64,000 nt of DNA from Streptococcus respiraculi (GCF_003595525.1 NZ_CP022680.1:62001-126000); one strand, 5' to 3'. Positions 9,090-18,541 are shown, counted from the stretch's first letter. Numbers and translations: made by a program. Notes: generated by a model not told the origin, from the letters alone.

Positions 9090-9136
9090 TAGAAAGGGCT
9101 AGTTAGTGTATTAAGCTCTGTCTAGAACAGAAATGT

Positions 9137-9170
9137 GAACAAGGTTGGGGAGAGTTACCCAGCCTTGTTC
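9137..9170 (+). terminator. long hairpin after aldo/keto reductase gene
   Basis: GAACAAGGTTGGG (9137-9149) and CCCAGCCTTGTTC (9158-9170) pair over 13 positions with one G-U pair and an 8-nt loop. The following TATTCG is a poor T-tract, but position and stability fit a terminator. The stem can form on either strand. Confidence 0.55.
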
Positions 9171-9205
9171 TATTCGACAAGGATTTTCAAGAAAATTCAC
9201 TCGAA

Positions 9206-9238
9206 TTGTTCCCGAATTACTGGCTTTTATGATAGAAT
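9206..9238 (+). promoter_or_regulatory. promoter of aspS
   Basis: TTGTTC (9206-9211), 16-bp spacer, TATGAT (9228-9233), overlapping a second possible -10, TAGAAT (9233-9238). The leader to the aspS ATG is about 140 nt. I saw no T-box signature in it. GCATCGTTAACTCATCTTGCT-like sequence at 9273-9293 resembles the inside of the ATACTC repeat family. Confidence 0.5.
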
Positions 9239-9377
9239 AGTTAGGTATATAGTCATTCTGTTTTCATTTATCGCATCGTTAACTCATCTTGCTACTATTA
9301 AGTGAAAAGAGAAAGATTCTAAAACCAAGAATAGGTGGAGAGCTAGGCTACTCCATGCTATCCGGAGAGAGGAAAAT

Positions 9378-11129
9378 ATGAAACGTTCGATGTATGCAGG
9401 ACGTGTTCGGAAAGAACACATCGGTCAAGAAATTACTTTGAAAGGCTGGGTTGGTCGTCGTCGTGATTTAGGTGGCTTGATTTTCATTGATTTGCGTGAT
9501 CGCGAAGGAATTATGCAGTTGGTCATCAATCCTGAGACTGTATCAAGTGAGCTTATGGTACAAGCTGAAAAGGTACGGAGCGAGTTTGTTCTTGAAGTGA
9601 CTGGACAAGTTGTAGCACGTGAACAGGCAAACCCTGCTCTACCGACAGGTGAAGTCGAGTTGCAAGTGTCTAGCTTGACCATTTTAAATACAGCTAAAAC
9701 AACACCGTTTGAAATCAAAGACGGTATTGAAGCAAGTGACGATACGCGTCTTCGTTACCGTTATTTGGACTTGCGTCGTCCTGAGATGCTAGCCAACTTT
9801 AAATTGCGAGCTGCGGTAACGCACAGCATCCGCAACTATCTGGATGAGCTTGAGTTTATTGATGTTGAAACACCGATGCTGACCAAGTCCACACCAGAAG
9901 GTGCGCGTGATTATTTGGTGCCAAGCCGTATCAGCAAGGGGCATTTTTATGCTCTTCCACAAAGTCCACAGATTACCAAGCAATTGTTGATGAATGCTGG
10001 TTTTGACCGCTATTATCAAATTGTCAAATGCTTCCGCGATGAAGATTTGCGTGGGGATCGTCAACCTGAGTTTACACAAGTTGACTTGGAGACCTCATTC
10101 CTGTCTGAGCAAGAAATTCAAGATCTCGTCGAAGGTTTGCTTGCGCGTGTCATGAAAGAAACAAAGGGAATCGAAGTCACTCTGCCATTTCCTCGGATGA
10201 GCTATGACCATGCCATGAATGCCTATGGTAGTGATAAGCCGGACACTCGTTTTGAGATGTTGTTGCAAGATTTGACAGACCTTGTTAAGGGCGTTGACTT
10301 CAAAGTCTTTTCAGAAGCAGCGGCGGTTAAAGCTATTGTCGTTAAAAGTGCAGCAGACAACTACTCACGTAAAGATATTGATAAATTAACAGATTATGCA
10401 AAACAGTTCGGCGCAAAAGGTCTAGCTTGGATCAAAGTTGTAAATGGCGAATTGACAGGTCCAATTGCCAAGTTCTTGACAACTATTGCAGATAAGTTGA
10501 CAGAAAGTTTACAGTTAGCAGACAATGATTTGGTCTTATTTGTTGCAGATGAACTAGAAGTAGCCAACAATACACTCGGAGCGCTTCGGACTCGTCTTGC
10601 TAAGGAACAGGGCTTGATTGACGAAGGCAAGTTTAACTTCTTGTGGATTATCGATTGGCCGATGTTTGAATGGTCAGAAGAAGAGGGGCGTTTCATGAGC
10701 GCCCACCATCCATTCACACTTCCGACAGAAGAATCCGCTCATCACTTAGAGGGTGATTTGGCAAGTGTTCGTGCAGTTGCCTACGACATCGTCTTAAATG
10801 GTTACGAGTTGGGCGGAGGTAGCCTGCGGATTAACCAAAAAGAGATGCAGGAGCGTATGTTTAAATCCCTTGGTTTTAGTGCAGAACAAGCCCACGAGCA
10901 ATTTGGTTTCCTTTTGGAAGCTATGGACTACGGCTTCCCACCACATGGCGGACTTGCGATTGGTTTGGATCGCTTAGTCATGCTTTTAGCAGGTAAGGAC
11001 AACATTCGTGAAGTCATTGCCTTTCCTAAGAACAATAAGGCGAGCGACCCGATGACCCAGGCGCCAAGCACGGTGGCTGATAGCCAATTAGAAGAATTAG
11101 CACTTCATATCCAAACAAACAATGAATAG
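9378..11129 (+). CDS. aspS: aspartyl-tRNA synthetase
   Basis: A 583-aa class IIb aminoacyl-tRNA synthetase that charges tRNA-Asp. The N-terminal OB-fold anticodon-binding domain is about 1-105 ([23 protein letters not shown]). The catalytic core has motif 2 ([20 protein letters not shown], about 219-238), an inserted bacterial GAD-type domain (about 290-420) and motif 3 ([13 protein letters not shown], about 533-545). Full length for the bacterial family. hisS, a frequent upstream partner in Firmicutes, is not adjacent here. Start follows GGAGAGAGG. Confidence 0.97.
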   Translation: MKRSMYAGRVRKEHIGQEITLKGWVGRRRDLGGLIFIDLRDREGIMQLVINPETVSSELMVQAEKVRSEFVLEVTGQVVAREQANPALPTGEVELQVSSLTILNTAKTTPFEIKDGIEASDDTRLRYRYLDLRRPEMLANFKLRAAVTHSIRNYLDELEFIDVETPMLTKSTPEGARDYLVPSRISKGHFYALPQSPQITKQLLMNAGFDRYYQIVKCFRDEDLRGDRQPEFTQVDLETSFLSEQEIQDLVEGLLARVMKETKGIEVTLPFPRMSYDHAMNAYGSDKPDTRFEMLLQDLTDLVKGVDFKVFSEAAAVKAIVVKSAADNYSRKDIDKLTDYAKQFGAKGLAWIKVVNGELTGPIAKFLTTIADKLTESLQLADNDLVLFVADELEVANNTLGALRTRLAKEQGLIDEGKFNFLWIIDWPMFEWSEEEGRFMSAHHPFTLPTEESAHHLEGDLASVRAVAYDIVLNGYELGGGSLRINQKEMQERMFKSLGFSAEQAHEQFGFLLEAMDYGFPPHGGLAIGLDRLVMLLAGKDNIREVIAFPKNNKASDPMTQAPSTVADSQLEELALHIQTNNE

Positions 11130-12057
11130 GTATTTTAGAAAACTTCGGATTCGATTTTTGAGAAAGGCTAGACGCAATCGCTTTTGGTCTATCATCTCAA
11201 GTGTTTCAAAAGAGCGCTATGCTGAGCGGATTTCAGGCTCCATTATCTACGGGATTTTGTCCAGCATAGCTGTCAACTTCTTTTTCCAGCCAGGAAATGT
11301 TTACTCGTCAGGGGTGACAGGAATTGCGCAGATTGTTTCTGCCATTTCCGTCACCTATTGGGGCTTTGAAATTCCGCTTGCGCTGGTCTACTACGGCTTG
11401 AACATCCCCTTGCTCATCATTGCCTGGTACAAGATTGGTAATAAATTTACTATTTTCACCTTTATCACGGTTACGTTTAGCTCTTTCTTTATTCAATTTA
11501 TGCCCCATATCACCTTAACGACAGACCCCTTGGTCAATGCGATTTTTGGAGGTCTCATGTTGGGGACGGGGATTGGTTTTGCACTCCGCAATAACGTATC
11601 AAGTGGCGGAACGGACATCGTCAGTATCTTGATCCGACAAAAGACAGGGCGTCAGGTGGGGAGTATTTCCCTCATAGTAAATGTTTTGATTATGCTTGCA
11701 GCAGGTGTGACCTTTGGTTGGAAATATGCCCTGTATTCTATGATTGCCCTTTTTGTTTGCAGCCAGATGACGGATGTCATCTATGTCAAGCAAAAGCGCA
11801 TGCAAGCCATGATTATCACTAGTCATCCCAATCGTGTCATCAAGATGATTCAAAAGAAATTGCACCGCGGTGTGACCATTATCAACGGTGCAGAAGGAGC
11901 CTACAATCACGAACAAAAGACCGTGCTGATTACCATTATCACGCGGGCTGAATTTAACGATTTTAAGGCTATTATGAAAAAGACTGACCAGACAGCCTTT
12001 GTATCTGTTGCTGATAATGTCAATATTATCGGACGATTTGTCGAGGCAGATGAATAG
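11122..12057 (+). CDS. YitT family membrane protein (DUF2179)
   Basis: A 311-aa protein with a basic N-terminus, five or so hydrophobic segments between about 37 and 215 (including [21 protein letters not shown] and [17 protein letters not shown], both typical of the family) and a cytoplasmic C-terminal DUF2179 domain (about 225-305, [21 protein letters not shown]). Its function is not established. The ATG lies inside the aspS stop region, an 8-bp overlap, so it is translationally coupled to aspS. Confidence 0.88.
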   Translation: MNRYFRKLRIRFLRKARRNRFWSIISSVSKERYAERISGSIIYGILSSIAVNFFFQPGNVYSSGVTGIAQIVSAISVTYWGFEIPLALVYYGLNIPLLIIAWYKIGNKFTIFTFITVTFSSFFIQFMPHITLTTDPLVNAIFGGLMLGTGIGFALRNNVSSGGTDIVSILIRQKTGRQVGSISLIVNVLIMLAAGVTFGWKYALYSMIALFVCSQMTDVIYVKQKRMQAMIITSHPNRVIKMIQKKLHRGVTIINGAEGAYNHEQKTVLITIITRAEFNDFKAIMKKTDQTAFVSVADNVNIIGRFVEADE

Positions 12058-12094
12058 TGAGCTATTGTTTTAAATTGACAAACATAAATATATT

Positions 12095-12121
12095 GAGGCT
12101 GGGGGAGTCCAGCTTCTTTTA
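12095..12121 (+). terminator. terminator of aspS-yitT unit
   Basis: GAGGCTGG (12095-12102) and CCAGCTTC (12109-12116) form an 8-bp stem with a 6-nt loop followed by TTTTAT. Confidence 0.65.
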
Positions 12122-12131
12122 TAAGAGTTAG

Positions 12132-12236
12132 TATAGTGAATTGAATAAAGGTTAGGACATCGTTAAGTCGCTTTGATGAACGCCAGTTCTATCTGAAGCT
12201 CCTAGCCTTGTCCTATTCTGTTCTCAATCCACTATA
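12132..12236. repeat. RUP-like repeat, copy 1 (105 bp)
   Basis: It starts TATAGTGAATTGA and ends TCAATCCACTATA, terminal inverted repeats differing at one base, each ending in TA. Internal sequence AGGACATCGTTAAGTCGCTT recurs at 50814-50905 and 60389-60459. Size, ends and TA boundaries resemble the pneumococcal RUP class, thought to be moved by IS630-type transposases. The assignment is by resemblance. Confidence 0.7.
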
Positions 12237-12314
12237 AAACAGATTGACGCAGTGATTAATTGAAATCTTTGTTTACTTTATAAGTTCAAAAGATGATTGA
12301 ATCAACTGTGCAGA

Positions 12315-12344
12315 TATCAACAGTCAGGGAAGTGACTGTTGATA
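12315..12344. other. perfect 12-bp inverted repeat upstream of nrdI
   Basis: TATCAACAGTCA (12315-12326) and TGACTGTTGATA (12333-12344) with a 6-nt loop. No T-tract follows, so it is not an obvious terminator. It may be an operator or a leader hairpin. The 12057-12437 gap otherwise holds the terminator, the RUP-like repeat and the NrdR-like box. Confidence 0.5.
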
Positions 12345-12403
12345 CCTGAGCCTAGAAATAGGAAAGTGAGGTCTTTGTGGGGCGGGTTTGAGTTCTTTCC
12401 CAC

Positions 12404-12419
12404 GTCCTATATATTGTGT
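12404..12419 (+). promoter_or_regulatory. candidate NrdR box upstream of nrdI
   Basis: GTCCTATATATTGTGT matches 13 of 16 positions of the NrdR consensus ACACTATATATTGTGT as I know it. The core CTATATATTGTGTTTTTT is also found upstream of nrdD at 46028. The site is 18 bp before the nrdI ATG. I found no second box at the usual spacing. Confidence 0.55.
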
Positions 12420-12437
12420 TTTTTGAATGGAGAAGAG

Positions 12438-12887
12438 ATGAAGAAAGTATACCTTGTTTATATCAGCTTGAGTGGCAATACAGAAAGTTTTGTCAAACGC
12501 TTGACGACTTTTTTACAGTTTCAGTCAGATTTGCAGGTGGAGCAAGTCCATGTCAAGGACTTGGTCAAGCAGGACATTCCCTTCTATGAACTTGATGCGC
12601 CTTTTGTGGCTTTTTTACCAACCTATTTAGAGGGTGGAAACGGTGTGGACAATGGCGATGTTGAGATTTTAACGACGCCTTTGGGAGATTTTATTGCTCA
12701 TGGCAGCAATGTAGAGAAGTGTCTAGGGGTTGTCGGATCTGGAAATCGCAATTTCAATAACCAATATTGCCTAACAGCTAAGCAATACGCAGAACGTTTC
12801 GGATTTCCAGTCCTTGATAATTTTGAACTCCGCGGTCTCACTAATGATGTTGAGCGGGTGGGGAGAAAAATTATGGATTTGGTGTAA
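12438..12887 (+). CDS. nrdI: NrdI-like flavodoxin for class Ib ribonucleotide reductase
   Basis: A 149-aa flavodoxin-like protein. The FMN phosphate loop is [15 protein letters not shown] (about 5-19) and [18 protein letters not shown] (about 96-113) is the typical NrdI flavin-binding loop. NrdI supplies the oxidant that assembles the dimanganese-tyrosyl radical cofactor of NrdF. Start at 12438 follows GGAGAAG; an upstream in-frame ATG at 12339 would run through the NrdR-like box. It stands alone: nrdE, nrdF and nrdH are not adjacent, so its partners must be elsewhere. The NrdR-like box upstream supports the ribonucleotide-reductase assignment independently. Confidence 0.87.
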   Translation: MKKVYLVYISLSGNTESFVKRLTTFLQFQSDLQVEQVHVKDLVKQDIPFYELDAPFVAFLPTYLEGGNGVDNGDVEILTTPLGDFIAHGSNVEKCLGVVGSGNRNFNNQYCLTAKQYAERFGFPVLDNFELRGLTNDVERVGRKIMDLV

Positions 12888-12898
12888 ACGAGTGAAAT

Positions 12899-12943
12899 AG
12901 AAAGAAACTCTAATCAGTATTCCGCTGATTAGAGTTTCTTTCT
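12899..12943. terminator. bidirectional terminator between nrdI and pulA
   Basis: A perfect 19-bp stem (12899-12917 with 12925-12943) and 7-nt loop, A-rich on one side and T-rich on the other, between two convergent genes. The pulA stop codon touches its right arm. Confidence 0.88.
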
Positions 12944-14997
12944 TATTTTGGTTCAGTTTCCAATATACATATACTCTGACCTGCAATCGTAATCTGATTG
13001 CTATCGTCTAGCATTGGTGGGAAAGTAAAGCGGACAGCCTGGTTCGCTTCTTTTTCATAGTTAAAGTCACTCGTTGAGAAGTTGATGATGAATTGAATGC
13101 TTTCATCATTGGATGTGACGGTGTAGCGGAGGACATATTCGGTCAGCCAATAGAAGTCGCAACTTTCTTGAATGGTGCGATAATCGCTCTGGCTCAAGAT
13201 TGGATGCTCTTTTCGAAAGGCAATCAACTGGCTAATAAACTGGACATGCTCGCGGTAGCGAAGCGCTCTTGTCCAATCAAGACGGTTAATGCGATCAGGT
13301 ACATTATAGGTGTTGTCGATTTCATCCTTGGTGCGGAAAAATTCTTGTCCGCTATGGAGAAAGGCCATGCCTTGGGAAATCAGAATTAGCTGAAGTCCAA
13401 AGCTAGCTGCGCGTTTCTGCTGATGTGGTGTCCAGTCAGGATTTTCGATGTGGAAATAATCAAAGGCGGTCGCATTGTCATGGCATTCAATATAGTTGAC
13501 AGACTGCTCTGGACTGAGGAAATGACTAAAACGGCTTCCTGTTAGCAAGTGTTGTATCTTTTCATGCAGCTGCTTGTTTACCAAACGCTCTGGATTGAGC
13601 AAGACTTTTTTAACGGTATCACGGTAATCGTCATTGAAAAAAGCAAGTGTTTCTAGCTTTTCTGCATTGTACTGATGTGCTAGCTGGTCATAGCCCAGTC
13701 CTGTTGCCATTTTCCAGCCCTCGCCGTAGAGATAGACATTGTTGTGGAGTGTCCGCAATTCTGTCTCGATTTGATTCATGGTTTCGATGTCAAGAATGCC
13801 CATGAGGTCAAAACGGAATCCGTCAAATCCATAGAGACTGGTCCACTGGCGGAGTGATTGTTTGATATAGTTGCGGACCATGCTGCGTTCGCTTGCGACA
13901 TCATTTCCACAGAAAGTACCGTCTGTGCGAAGACCATTTTCCTGGTAACGATAGAAATAACCAGGGACAATACGCTCAAAGGCATATTCTTCTGCGTGGT
14001 AAACATGATTGTAAACTACATCCATAATGACGCTGATATCGGCATCGTGGTAGGCTTGAATGGCTGTTTGCAATTCGCAAATTCGTGCGTACGGGTCATC
14101 TGGGTTGCTGGCAAAAGAACCTTCGGGGACATTGTACTGTACAGGGTCATATCCCCAGTTATACACAAGCTGTGGATAACGTTCATCGATACTCCCAAAA
14201 TCATAAAGGGGCATGAGTTGGATATGAGTTACTCCAAGTTTTTTGATGTAGTCCATGCCAAGGGTCATGTCTTCTAGTTGAGGGGATTCTGTCAAGCCTA
14301 GGAATTGGCTGGGATGCGCAAATCCTGCACCTGCCTGCTGTGAGAAGTCACGGACACTCATTTCATAGATAATGGCTTGCGCAGGTACGAGCTGGGTACG
14401 GGCTCTTTTTGGAGTTGCAAGTCTAGCAAGATTGATGACGTAGCTGTCTCCGGAGTTTGCGGTTGAAGATAGTGCGTAAGGATCATGAATAGAAATCCAT
14501 TCTCCATTGACCTTGTGGAGGTAGTGATAGCTAGACCCGTCAAAGTCACCTGCTACCGTCACCTGCCAGACACCTTTTTCCTGCTTTTGCATGGCGTAAG
14601 GTGTACCGTCAAGGATTAGAAAGACTGTCTTTGAAATGGGGGCCCAGAGTTTGAACTGGGTTTCTTTCAGACTGTAGTGAGAACCCAAATCCTGTCCGTC
14701 GTAGGTAAAGGTCTGCTCAAAGAGGTTTGAGCGAACAATCTGTCCGTAGGCTAGTTCAGTTTTGTTTCGATCTTGATCGTAAATAGTATAATCACCCGTC
14801 AAGCTGAGCGGATGAAGGCTGGCAAGCTGATAGGTTACCGTCTGATGTTCTTCAGTTCGGTTATGGATAACCAGTTCTTCTTCAGTCTTGTGAGAGGCAA
14901 TGTGAAAGACCATATCAGGATGATCGAAGCGTTTTTCAAGAAGAACTCGGATGCTTGCTTCGTCATCAAGATAGGCTTTAAATTGTCGTAAGGCCAT
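12943..14997 (-). CDS. pulA: type I pullulanase
   Basis: A 684-aa GH13 debranching enzyme that cleaves alpha-1,6 links in pullulan, glycogen or branched maltodextrins. A beta-rich N-terminal region and CBM48-like domain (about 105-195, FKLWAPISKTVFLIL) precede the catalytic barrel. The type I signature YNWGYDP is at about 278-284. GH13 catalytic motifs follow: FDGFRFDLMG (nucleophile Asp), YLYGEGW (acid/base Glu) and YIECHDN. There is no signal peptide or sortase motif, so unlike surface pullulanases of streptococci this one is cytoplasmic. It lies 17 bp downstream of malR in the mal gene series and would debranch imported dextrins for MalQ. Confidence 0.93.
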   Translation of the reverse strand: MALRQFKAYLDDEASIRVLLEKRFDHPDMVFHIASHKTEEELVIHNRTEEHQTVTYQLASLHPLSLTGDYTIYDQDRNKTELAYGQIVRSNLFEQTFTYDGQDLGSHYSLKETQFKLWAPISKTVFLILDGTPYAMQKQEKGVWQVTVAGDFDGSSYHYLHKVNGEWISIHDPYALSSTANSGDSYVINLARLATPKRARTQLVPAQAIIYEMSVRDFSQQAGAGFAHPSQFLGLTESPQLEDMTLGMDYIKKLGVTHIQLMPLYDFGSIDERYPQLVYNWGYDPVQYNVPEGSFASNPDDPYARICELQTAIQAYHDADISVIMDVVYNHVYHAEEYAFERIVPGYFYRYQENGLRTDGTFCGNDVASERSMVRNYIKQSLRQWTSLYGFDGFRFDLMGILDIETMNQIETELRTLHNNVYLYGEGWKMATGLGYDQLAHQYNAEKLETLAFFNDDYRDTVKKVLLNPERLVNKQLHEKIQHLLTGSRFSHFLSPEQSVNYIECHDNATAFDYFHIENPDWTPHQQKRAASFGLQLILISQGMAFLHSGQEFFRTKDEIDNTYNVPDRINRLDWTRALRYREHVQFISQLIAFRKEHPILSQSDYRTIQESCDFYWLTEYVLRYTVTSNDESIQFIINFSTSDFNYEKEANQAVRFTFPPMLDDSNQITIAGQSICILETEPK

Positions 14998-15014
14998 GAG
15001 CCAATGGCTCCTTT

Positions 15015-15998
15015 CTAAAGTTCAGTAATAGTATGTGGAATCACACGACGATAGCAAATCTGTTTTTCTTCTTTGCTATCATTGATAATTTGAAGTAGGG
15101 TATCGCAGGCGACACGTCCCAGTTGAATGGCATGAACGTCTACGTAGGCATCGATTGGAAGTTTCGGCTTGACAGAGTCAAAGGAAATAATTGGCAACTG
15201 CACATTGATTTCATTGAGATAGTGCAAGATTCCCTCTGCCACCATGGTATCGGTTGTGACAATAGCATCTGGTTTTTGTTTCATGAGTTTTTTCATGAGT
15301 TTATAGCTACTGTCCTCAAGAAGAAATCCTGAGCTGAACTTGACCTTGCTATCATCAAGTGGGATATTATAGGCTTTCAGAGCCTTTTTATAGCCCTTAT
15401 AGCGGTCTTGAGACACAACCAGTTCCTTATTTCCAGCTACAAAAGCGAGATTCTGATACCCTTTTTGGATGAAGTAGCTCGTCGCTTCAAAGGCTGCCTG
15501 AATATTATCATTATCGACCAATGAGATAAAAGGTGATGCGGCCTTTCCCAAAATGAGAAATGGGAACTTGTGCTGAATAGCTAGTTGCACCAGCGGATCA
15601 TCTGGCTTAGAGTAGAGGAAAATTAAGCCGTCAACTCGTCTGCCGTAGACCATTTGAGAAATGGCTTCTAACCGCTGAGCTTCATCTTTTCCGGTGCTAA
15701 TTTGAATGGCATAGTTATGATCAGCTGCGACTTGCGAGATACCACGTAAGGCAGTCGGAAAGAATGGGTTTTGATAGAAAATATCCGAGTCATCTGGTAG
15801 AACAAGTCCAATCACCTGAGTATAGCTACTAACCAAGCTACGGGCATTGAGATTGGGATGATAATTGAGCTCTGTCATGGCCTTGCGGACACTTTCCTTG
15901 GTCTTTTGGCTGATAGCAGAGCTGTTTTGAATGACACGAGTGACAGTTGAGGGAGAAACCCCTGCTAATTTTGCAACATCTTTAATGGTAGCACGCAT
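15015..15998 (-). CDS. malR: LacI-family maltose operon repressor
   Basis: A 327-aa LacI/GalR regulator. The helix-turn-helix is at 1-25 (TIKDVAKLAGVSPSTVTRVI), the hinge helix at about 48-60 (PNLNARSLVSS) and a periplasmic-binding-protein-like effector domain fills the rest. It lies directly after malA, as in pneumococcus. It should bind GCAAACGTTTGC palindromes; perfect 12-bp copies lie in the malX-malQ intergenic region at 21275-21286 and 21464-21475. Inducer is presumably maltose or maltotriose. Confidence 0.9.
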   Translation of the reverse strand: MRATIKDVAKLAGVSPSTVTRVIQNSSAISQKTKESVRKAMTELNYHPNLNARSLVSSYTQVIGLVLPDDSDIFYQNPFFPTALRGISQVAADHNYAIQISTGKDEAQRLEAISQMVYGRRVDGLIFLYSKPDDPLVQLAIQHKFPFLILGKAASPFISLVDNDNIQAAFEATSYFIQKGYQNLAFVAGNKELVVSQDRYKGYKKALKAYNIPLDDSKVKFSSGFLLEDSSYKLMKKLMKQKPDAIVTTDTMVAEGILHYLNEINVQLPIISFDSVKPKLPIDAYVDVHAIQLGRVACDTLLQIINDSKEEKQICYRRVIPHTITEL

Positions 15999-16007
15999 AC
16001 AAACCTC

Positions 16008-16790
16008 CTAAGCATGATCTCGAAATTTTGTGGTGAAAAAGACCCAGAGTAAGACAAGCACAAACAGGATATTTTGTACCGTCATGACAGTTGTTACTGT
16101 TTGACCAAACAGGCCGACGAAACAGGCGATAATCGTTGGCAAACCGAGACAATTGAGGGCCAAATTATAGCACTCTTTAATGGATTGTAGGTGAAAGAGT
16201 GTCGATTTTTTTGTTAGGTAAAGAAAGAAGGTTGCTCCAAGAACAATAAAGAGCAGATTTGCGCCCAAGAGAAAGGCGGAAATAAGGGTAATCGTAAGGC
16301 TAATCGGAAGTCGATTTTGCTGGTACCAAGCCTGGGAAATCGCAGTGGTTAAGCCTTGTTTCGCATGGAAACTACTGGCCTCAAAGCCTTGATAAGAGGT
16401 TTCCACCAAGGTCGTCTCCCCCTTACGGATAATCAGCTTGTCAGTATCGAATTGGTAGGTAAAACCAGCTCCTTGTGGTACTTCTTTTCCAAAAGTGACG
16501 TCCTGAGTATGGGTTTCTCCTTGATAGGTCAACTGTCCATTAGAAAACTGGCTATGCTGGGCTAAATCTGTCACGACCTGTTCAGTCAAGGGTTCATAGA
16601 TGCCGTCAATGAAGTTTTCAAGTGGGTAGGTGGTCAATTGAACGGTTTGTAAAGACGAGGGAATGACCAAGAGAGCAATCAGAAAGACAGTTGTAAACAG
16701 ACGTTGCCAGAGGGTCATGGCATGCCGATTGGCAAACATTTTTTGTGGTGTTACAATGCTTGAAAAATAAGAAAAGGGGTAAGGTAACAT
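16008..16790 (-). CDS. malA: MalA-like DUF1189 membrane protein
   Basis: A 260-aa membrane protein of the DUF1189 family. One hydrophobic segment lies near the N-terminus (about 28-48), then an extracytoplasmic region (about 50-155), then three or four further segments (about 160-250). The pneumococcal homologue at the same place is called MalA, maltodextrin utilisation protein, with no defined biochemical role. It sits 9 bp upstream of malR. About 900 bp of repeats separate it from malD, so it may depend on read-through or on its own promoter. Confidence 0.78.
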   Translation of the reverse strand: MLPYPFSYFSSIVTPQKMFANRHAMTLWQRLFTTVFLIALLVIPSSLQTVQLTTYPLENFIDGIYEPLTEQVVTDLAQHSQFSNGQLTYQGETHTQDVTFGKEVPQGAGFTYQFDTDKLIIRKGETTLVETSYQGFEASSFHAKQGLTTAISQAWYQQNRLPISLTITLISAFLLGANLLFIVLGATFFLYLTKKSTLFHLQSIKECYNLALNCLGLPTIIACFVGLFGQTVTTVMTVQNILFVLVLLWVFFTTKFRDHA

Positions 16791-16904
16791 AGGTATCCTC
16801 TCATTTCTTTCACTTTCTAGTTTTGCTTGATGACGCTGTTCATTCGTCCGATTGAGTAGGCTCCAAAAACGGAAAGATTGAATGATAATGTCTAGTCGTT
16901 TCTT

Positions 16905-17039
16905 AGAACCTTATTCACAGTTCAGCAACTCTATTCAGGGTTTATTTTTCAAAATACAGTCAGTATTTCTTCAAAAAATGCCTTGATTATCGTAAAATAA
17001 GCTCCCGATTAGAGTGACTTCGCTTATGAATAAGGTTCT
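16905..17039. repeat. 135-bp segment bounded by 13-bp inverted repeats
   Basis: AGAACCTTATTCA (16905-16917) and TGAATAAGGTTCT (17027-17039) are perfect inverted repeats. The unit abuts the modular repeat at 17041, so it may be a separate small insertion or the remnant of one. I saw no second copy in the window. The stretch 16791-16904 holds nothing recognisable. Confidence 0.5.
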
Positions 17040-17090
17040 TATACTCGTCAAAAATCAAAGTCTGACGCCGTTAACTCACCTTGCTTCAAC

Positions 17091-17270
17091 AGTCCAGTGG
17101 ACTGTTGAAGGTTGGAAATAAGGATTATTGTATAATCCTCAGTTAACATCAGTCCAGTGGACTGTTGAAGGTTGGAAATAAGGATTATTGTATAATCCTC
17201 AGCTACCATCAGTCCAGTGGACTGTTGAAGGTTGGAAATAAGGATTATTGTATAATCCTCAGTTAGCATT
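17091..17270. repeat. three tandem 60-bp units
   Basis: Units start at 17091, 17151 and 17211 and differ at only a few bases. Each contains AGTCCAGTGGACT, a near-palindrome, and GGATTATTGTATAATCC, which can form a 7-bp stem. One similar unit, inverted, is in the element at 43921-44242. Confidence 0.92.
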
Positions 17271-17294
17271 AGTCCGAACTAGTAGTTCAGTGGA

Positions 17295-17606
17295 GACGAG
17301 CTAAGCTCGCTCTATTTCTCACCTCCCACAATTCTTAATTGCAAGGGACGAGCTAGGCTCGTTTTATTTCTCATCTTCCACAATTTTTAATTGCAAGGGA
17401 CGAGCTAGGCTCGTTTTATTTCTCATCTTCCACAATTCTTAATTGCAAGGGACGAGCTAAGCTCGCTCTATTTCTCACCTTCCACAATTCTTAATTGCAA
17501 GGGACGAGCTAGGCTCGTTTTATTTCTCATCTTCCACAATTCTTAATTGCAAGGGACGAGCTAGGCTCGTTCTATTTCTCACCTTCCACAATTCTTAATT
17601 GTGGAA
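17295..17606. repeat. six tandem 52-bp units
   Basis: Units start at 17295, 17347, 17399, 17451, 17503 and 17555, an exact 52-bp period. Each has CGAGCTAGGCTCG or CGAGCTAAGCTCG and CAATTCTTAATTG, both short palindromes. Two alternating subtypes (TTTTATTTCTCATCTTCC and TCTATTTCTCACCTTCC) are visible. Related inverted 53-54 bp units occur at 43968-44100. Confidence 0.92.
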
Positions 17607-17697
17607 GCTAGTCAGATTTTGATTTTTATAGAGTATTAAATGTTGGGTGTCACCTCTTGATTTCACTTCGTGCTCATAAGAAAAGGTGGGACAAAGA

Positions 17698-18540
17698 TTA
17701 TCCCTTGTCACCACCACTCGTTAAACCTGATACAAAGTTCTTTTGGAGGAAGAAGAATAGGGTACAAATTGGCAGAGCAATGAGAATTGCACCAGCTGCG
17801 AAGTATGCGATTTTCAAGTTTTTCGCATCGTTGACAAAGGTCTGAAGACCAACGGCAACGGTGTAGTATTCTTTTTCACGAAGCAAGAACTTAGATAAGA
17901 TGTAATCGCCAAACGGTCCCATGAATGCCCAGAGTGCCTGTACCGCAATCATTGGACGAACGAGGGGAAGAACGATTTGCCAGAAACGTCTGAAGTGTCC
18001 AGCACCGTCTAGTTTTGCCGATTCATCAAGAGAAATTGGTACCGTATCAAAGTAACCTTTCATCAACCAAGCGTTCATCGGGATTCCGCCACCGACATAA
18101 AGGAAGATGAGGAACCAGCTTTGGTTGAGGGCGTTGAGCATTAAGGCCATAACGAAGAAGGCTGTAAGGGCAGCCATAGTCGGTACCATTTGGATAATCA
18201 AGAAGAAGACCAAACTTTGTTTACGAGCGAGGAAGTTATAACGACTGTAAGCGTATCCTGCTAGTACCACTATACTGGTTTGGACAACCATTGTCAAGAG
18301 GGCGATCACCAAGGTATTAAGGTACCAAGTGCCGTATAGGGTTTCGCTGAAAAGTTTGCTAAAATTCTCGAGGGTAAAGGTGATATTGCCGTCCAACTTG
18401 AAGGCCACCACGTTTCCTGATTTAAAGGCAGAGGTAATGGTAATCAAGAGTGGATAGATGATAACGACAGACAAGACAATCAAGTAGAGATAGGTCAAGG
18501 TCTGACTGAGACGACGTTTAAATTTTACAGAAAGTTTCAT
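17698..18540 (-). CDS. malD: maltodextrin ABC transporter permease, MalG type
   Basis: A 280-aa inner-membrane permease with six hydrophobic segments. The EAA-type loop that contacts the ATPase reads [23 protein letters not shown] (about 175-197). It pairs with MalC and binding protein MalX to import maltodextrins. ATG at 18540 follows GGAGGATGTGTAAG inside the malC end, one base after the malC stop; an upstream in-frame start at 18567 would overlap malC. No ATPase gene is in the locus; streptococci commonly use the shared ATPase MsmK encoded elsewhere. Confidence 0.92.
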   Translation of the reverse strand: MKLSVKFKRRLSQTLTYLYLIVLSVVIIYPLLITITSAFKSGNVVAFKLDGNITFTLENFSKLFSETLYGTWYLNTLVIALLTMVVQTSIVVLAGYAYSRYNFLARKQSLVFFLIIQMVPTMAALTAFFVMALMLNALNQSWFLIFLYVGGGIPMNAWLMKGYFDTVPISLDESAKLDGAGHFRRFWQIVLPLVRPMIAVQALWAFMGPFGDYILSKFLLREKEYYTVAVGLQTFVNDAKNLKIAYFAAGAILIALPICTLFFFLQKNFVSGLTSGGDKG

Positions 18541-18541
18541 C

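Larger units (their letters stand above)
17041..17636. repeat. modular repeat element with ATACTC ends, copy 1 (596 bp)
   Basis: It begins ATACTCGTCAAAAATCAAAG and ends TTTTGATTTTTATAGAGTAT; the 24-bp ends are inverted repeats matching at 20 positions. Inside are three tandem 60-bp units and six tandem 52-bp units. The same ends bound elements at 43921-44242 and 59231-59334. No transposase gene is inside, so it is non-autonomous. It is inserted between malD and malA. Confidence 0.8.

Noticed and set aside
9240..9377. T-box leader before aspS
   Set aside because: The leader lacks the conserved T-box sequence and an antiterminator/terminator pair.
10394..10717. 107-aa minus-strand ORF opposite aspS
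   Set aside because: Antisense shadow of a conserved synthetase; composition follows the reverse complement of its codons.
12339..12437. Longer NrdI starting at 12339
   Set aside because: The extra 33 residues do not look like NrdI, have no ribosome-binding site, and cover the NrdR-like box and a hairpin.
13858..14277. 139-aa plus-strand ORF opposite pulA
   Set aside because: Antisense shadow of the well-supported pullulanase; no ribosome-binding site or recognisable domain.
17048..17269. 73-aa minus-strand ORF with three repeats of EDYTIILISNLQQSTGL
   Set aside because: It is the translation of the three 60-bp tandem DNA repeats; 60 is divisible by 3, so the frame stays open. No ribosome-binding site, and the DNA is palindromic rather than codon-like.
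17091..17606. CRISPR array
   Set aside because: The units are tandem 60-bp and 52-bp repeats without unique spacers, and no cas genes are near.
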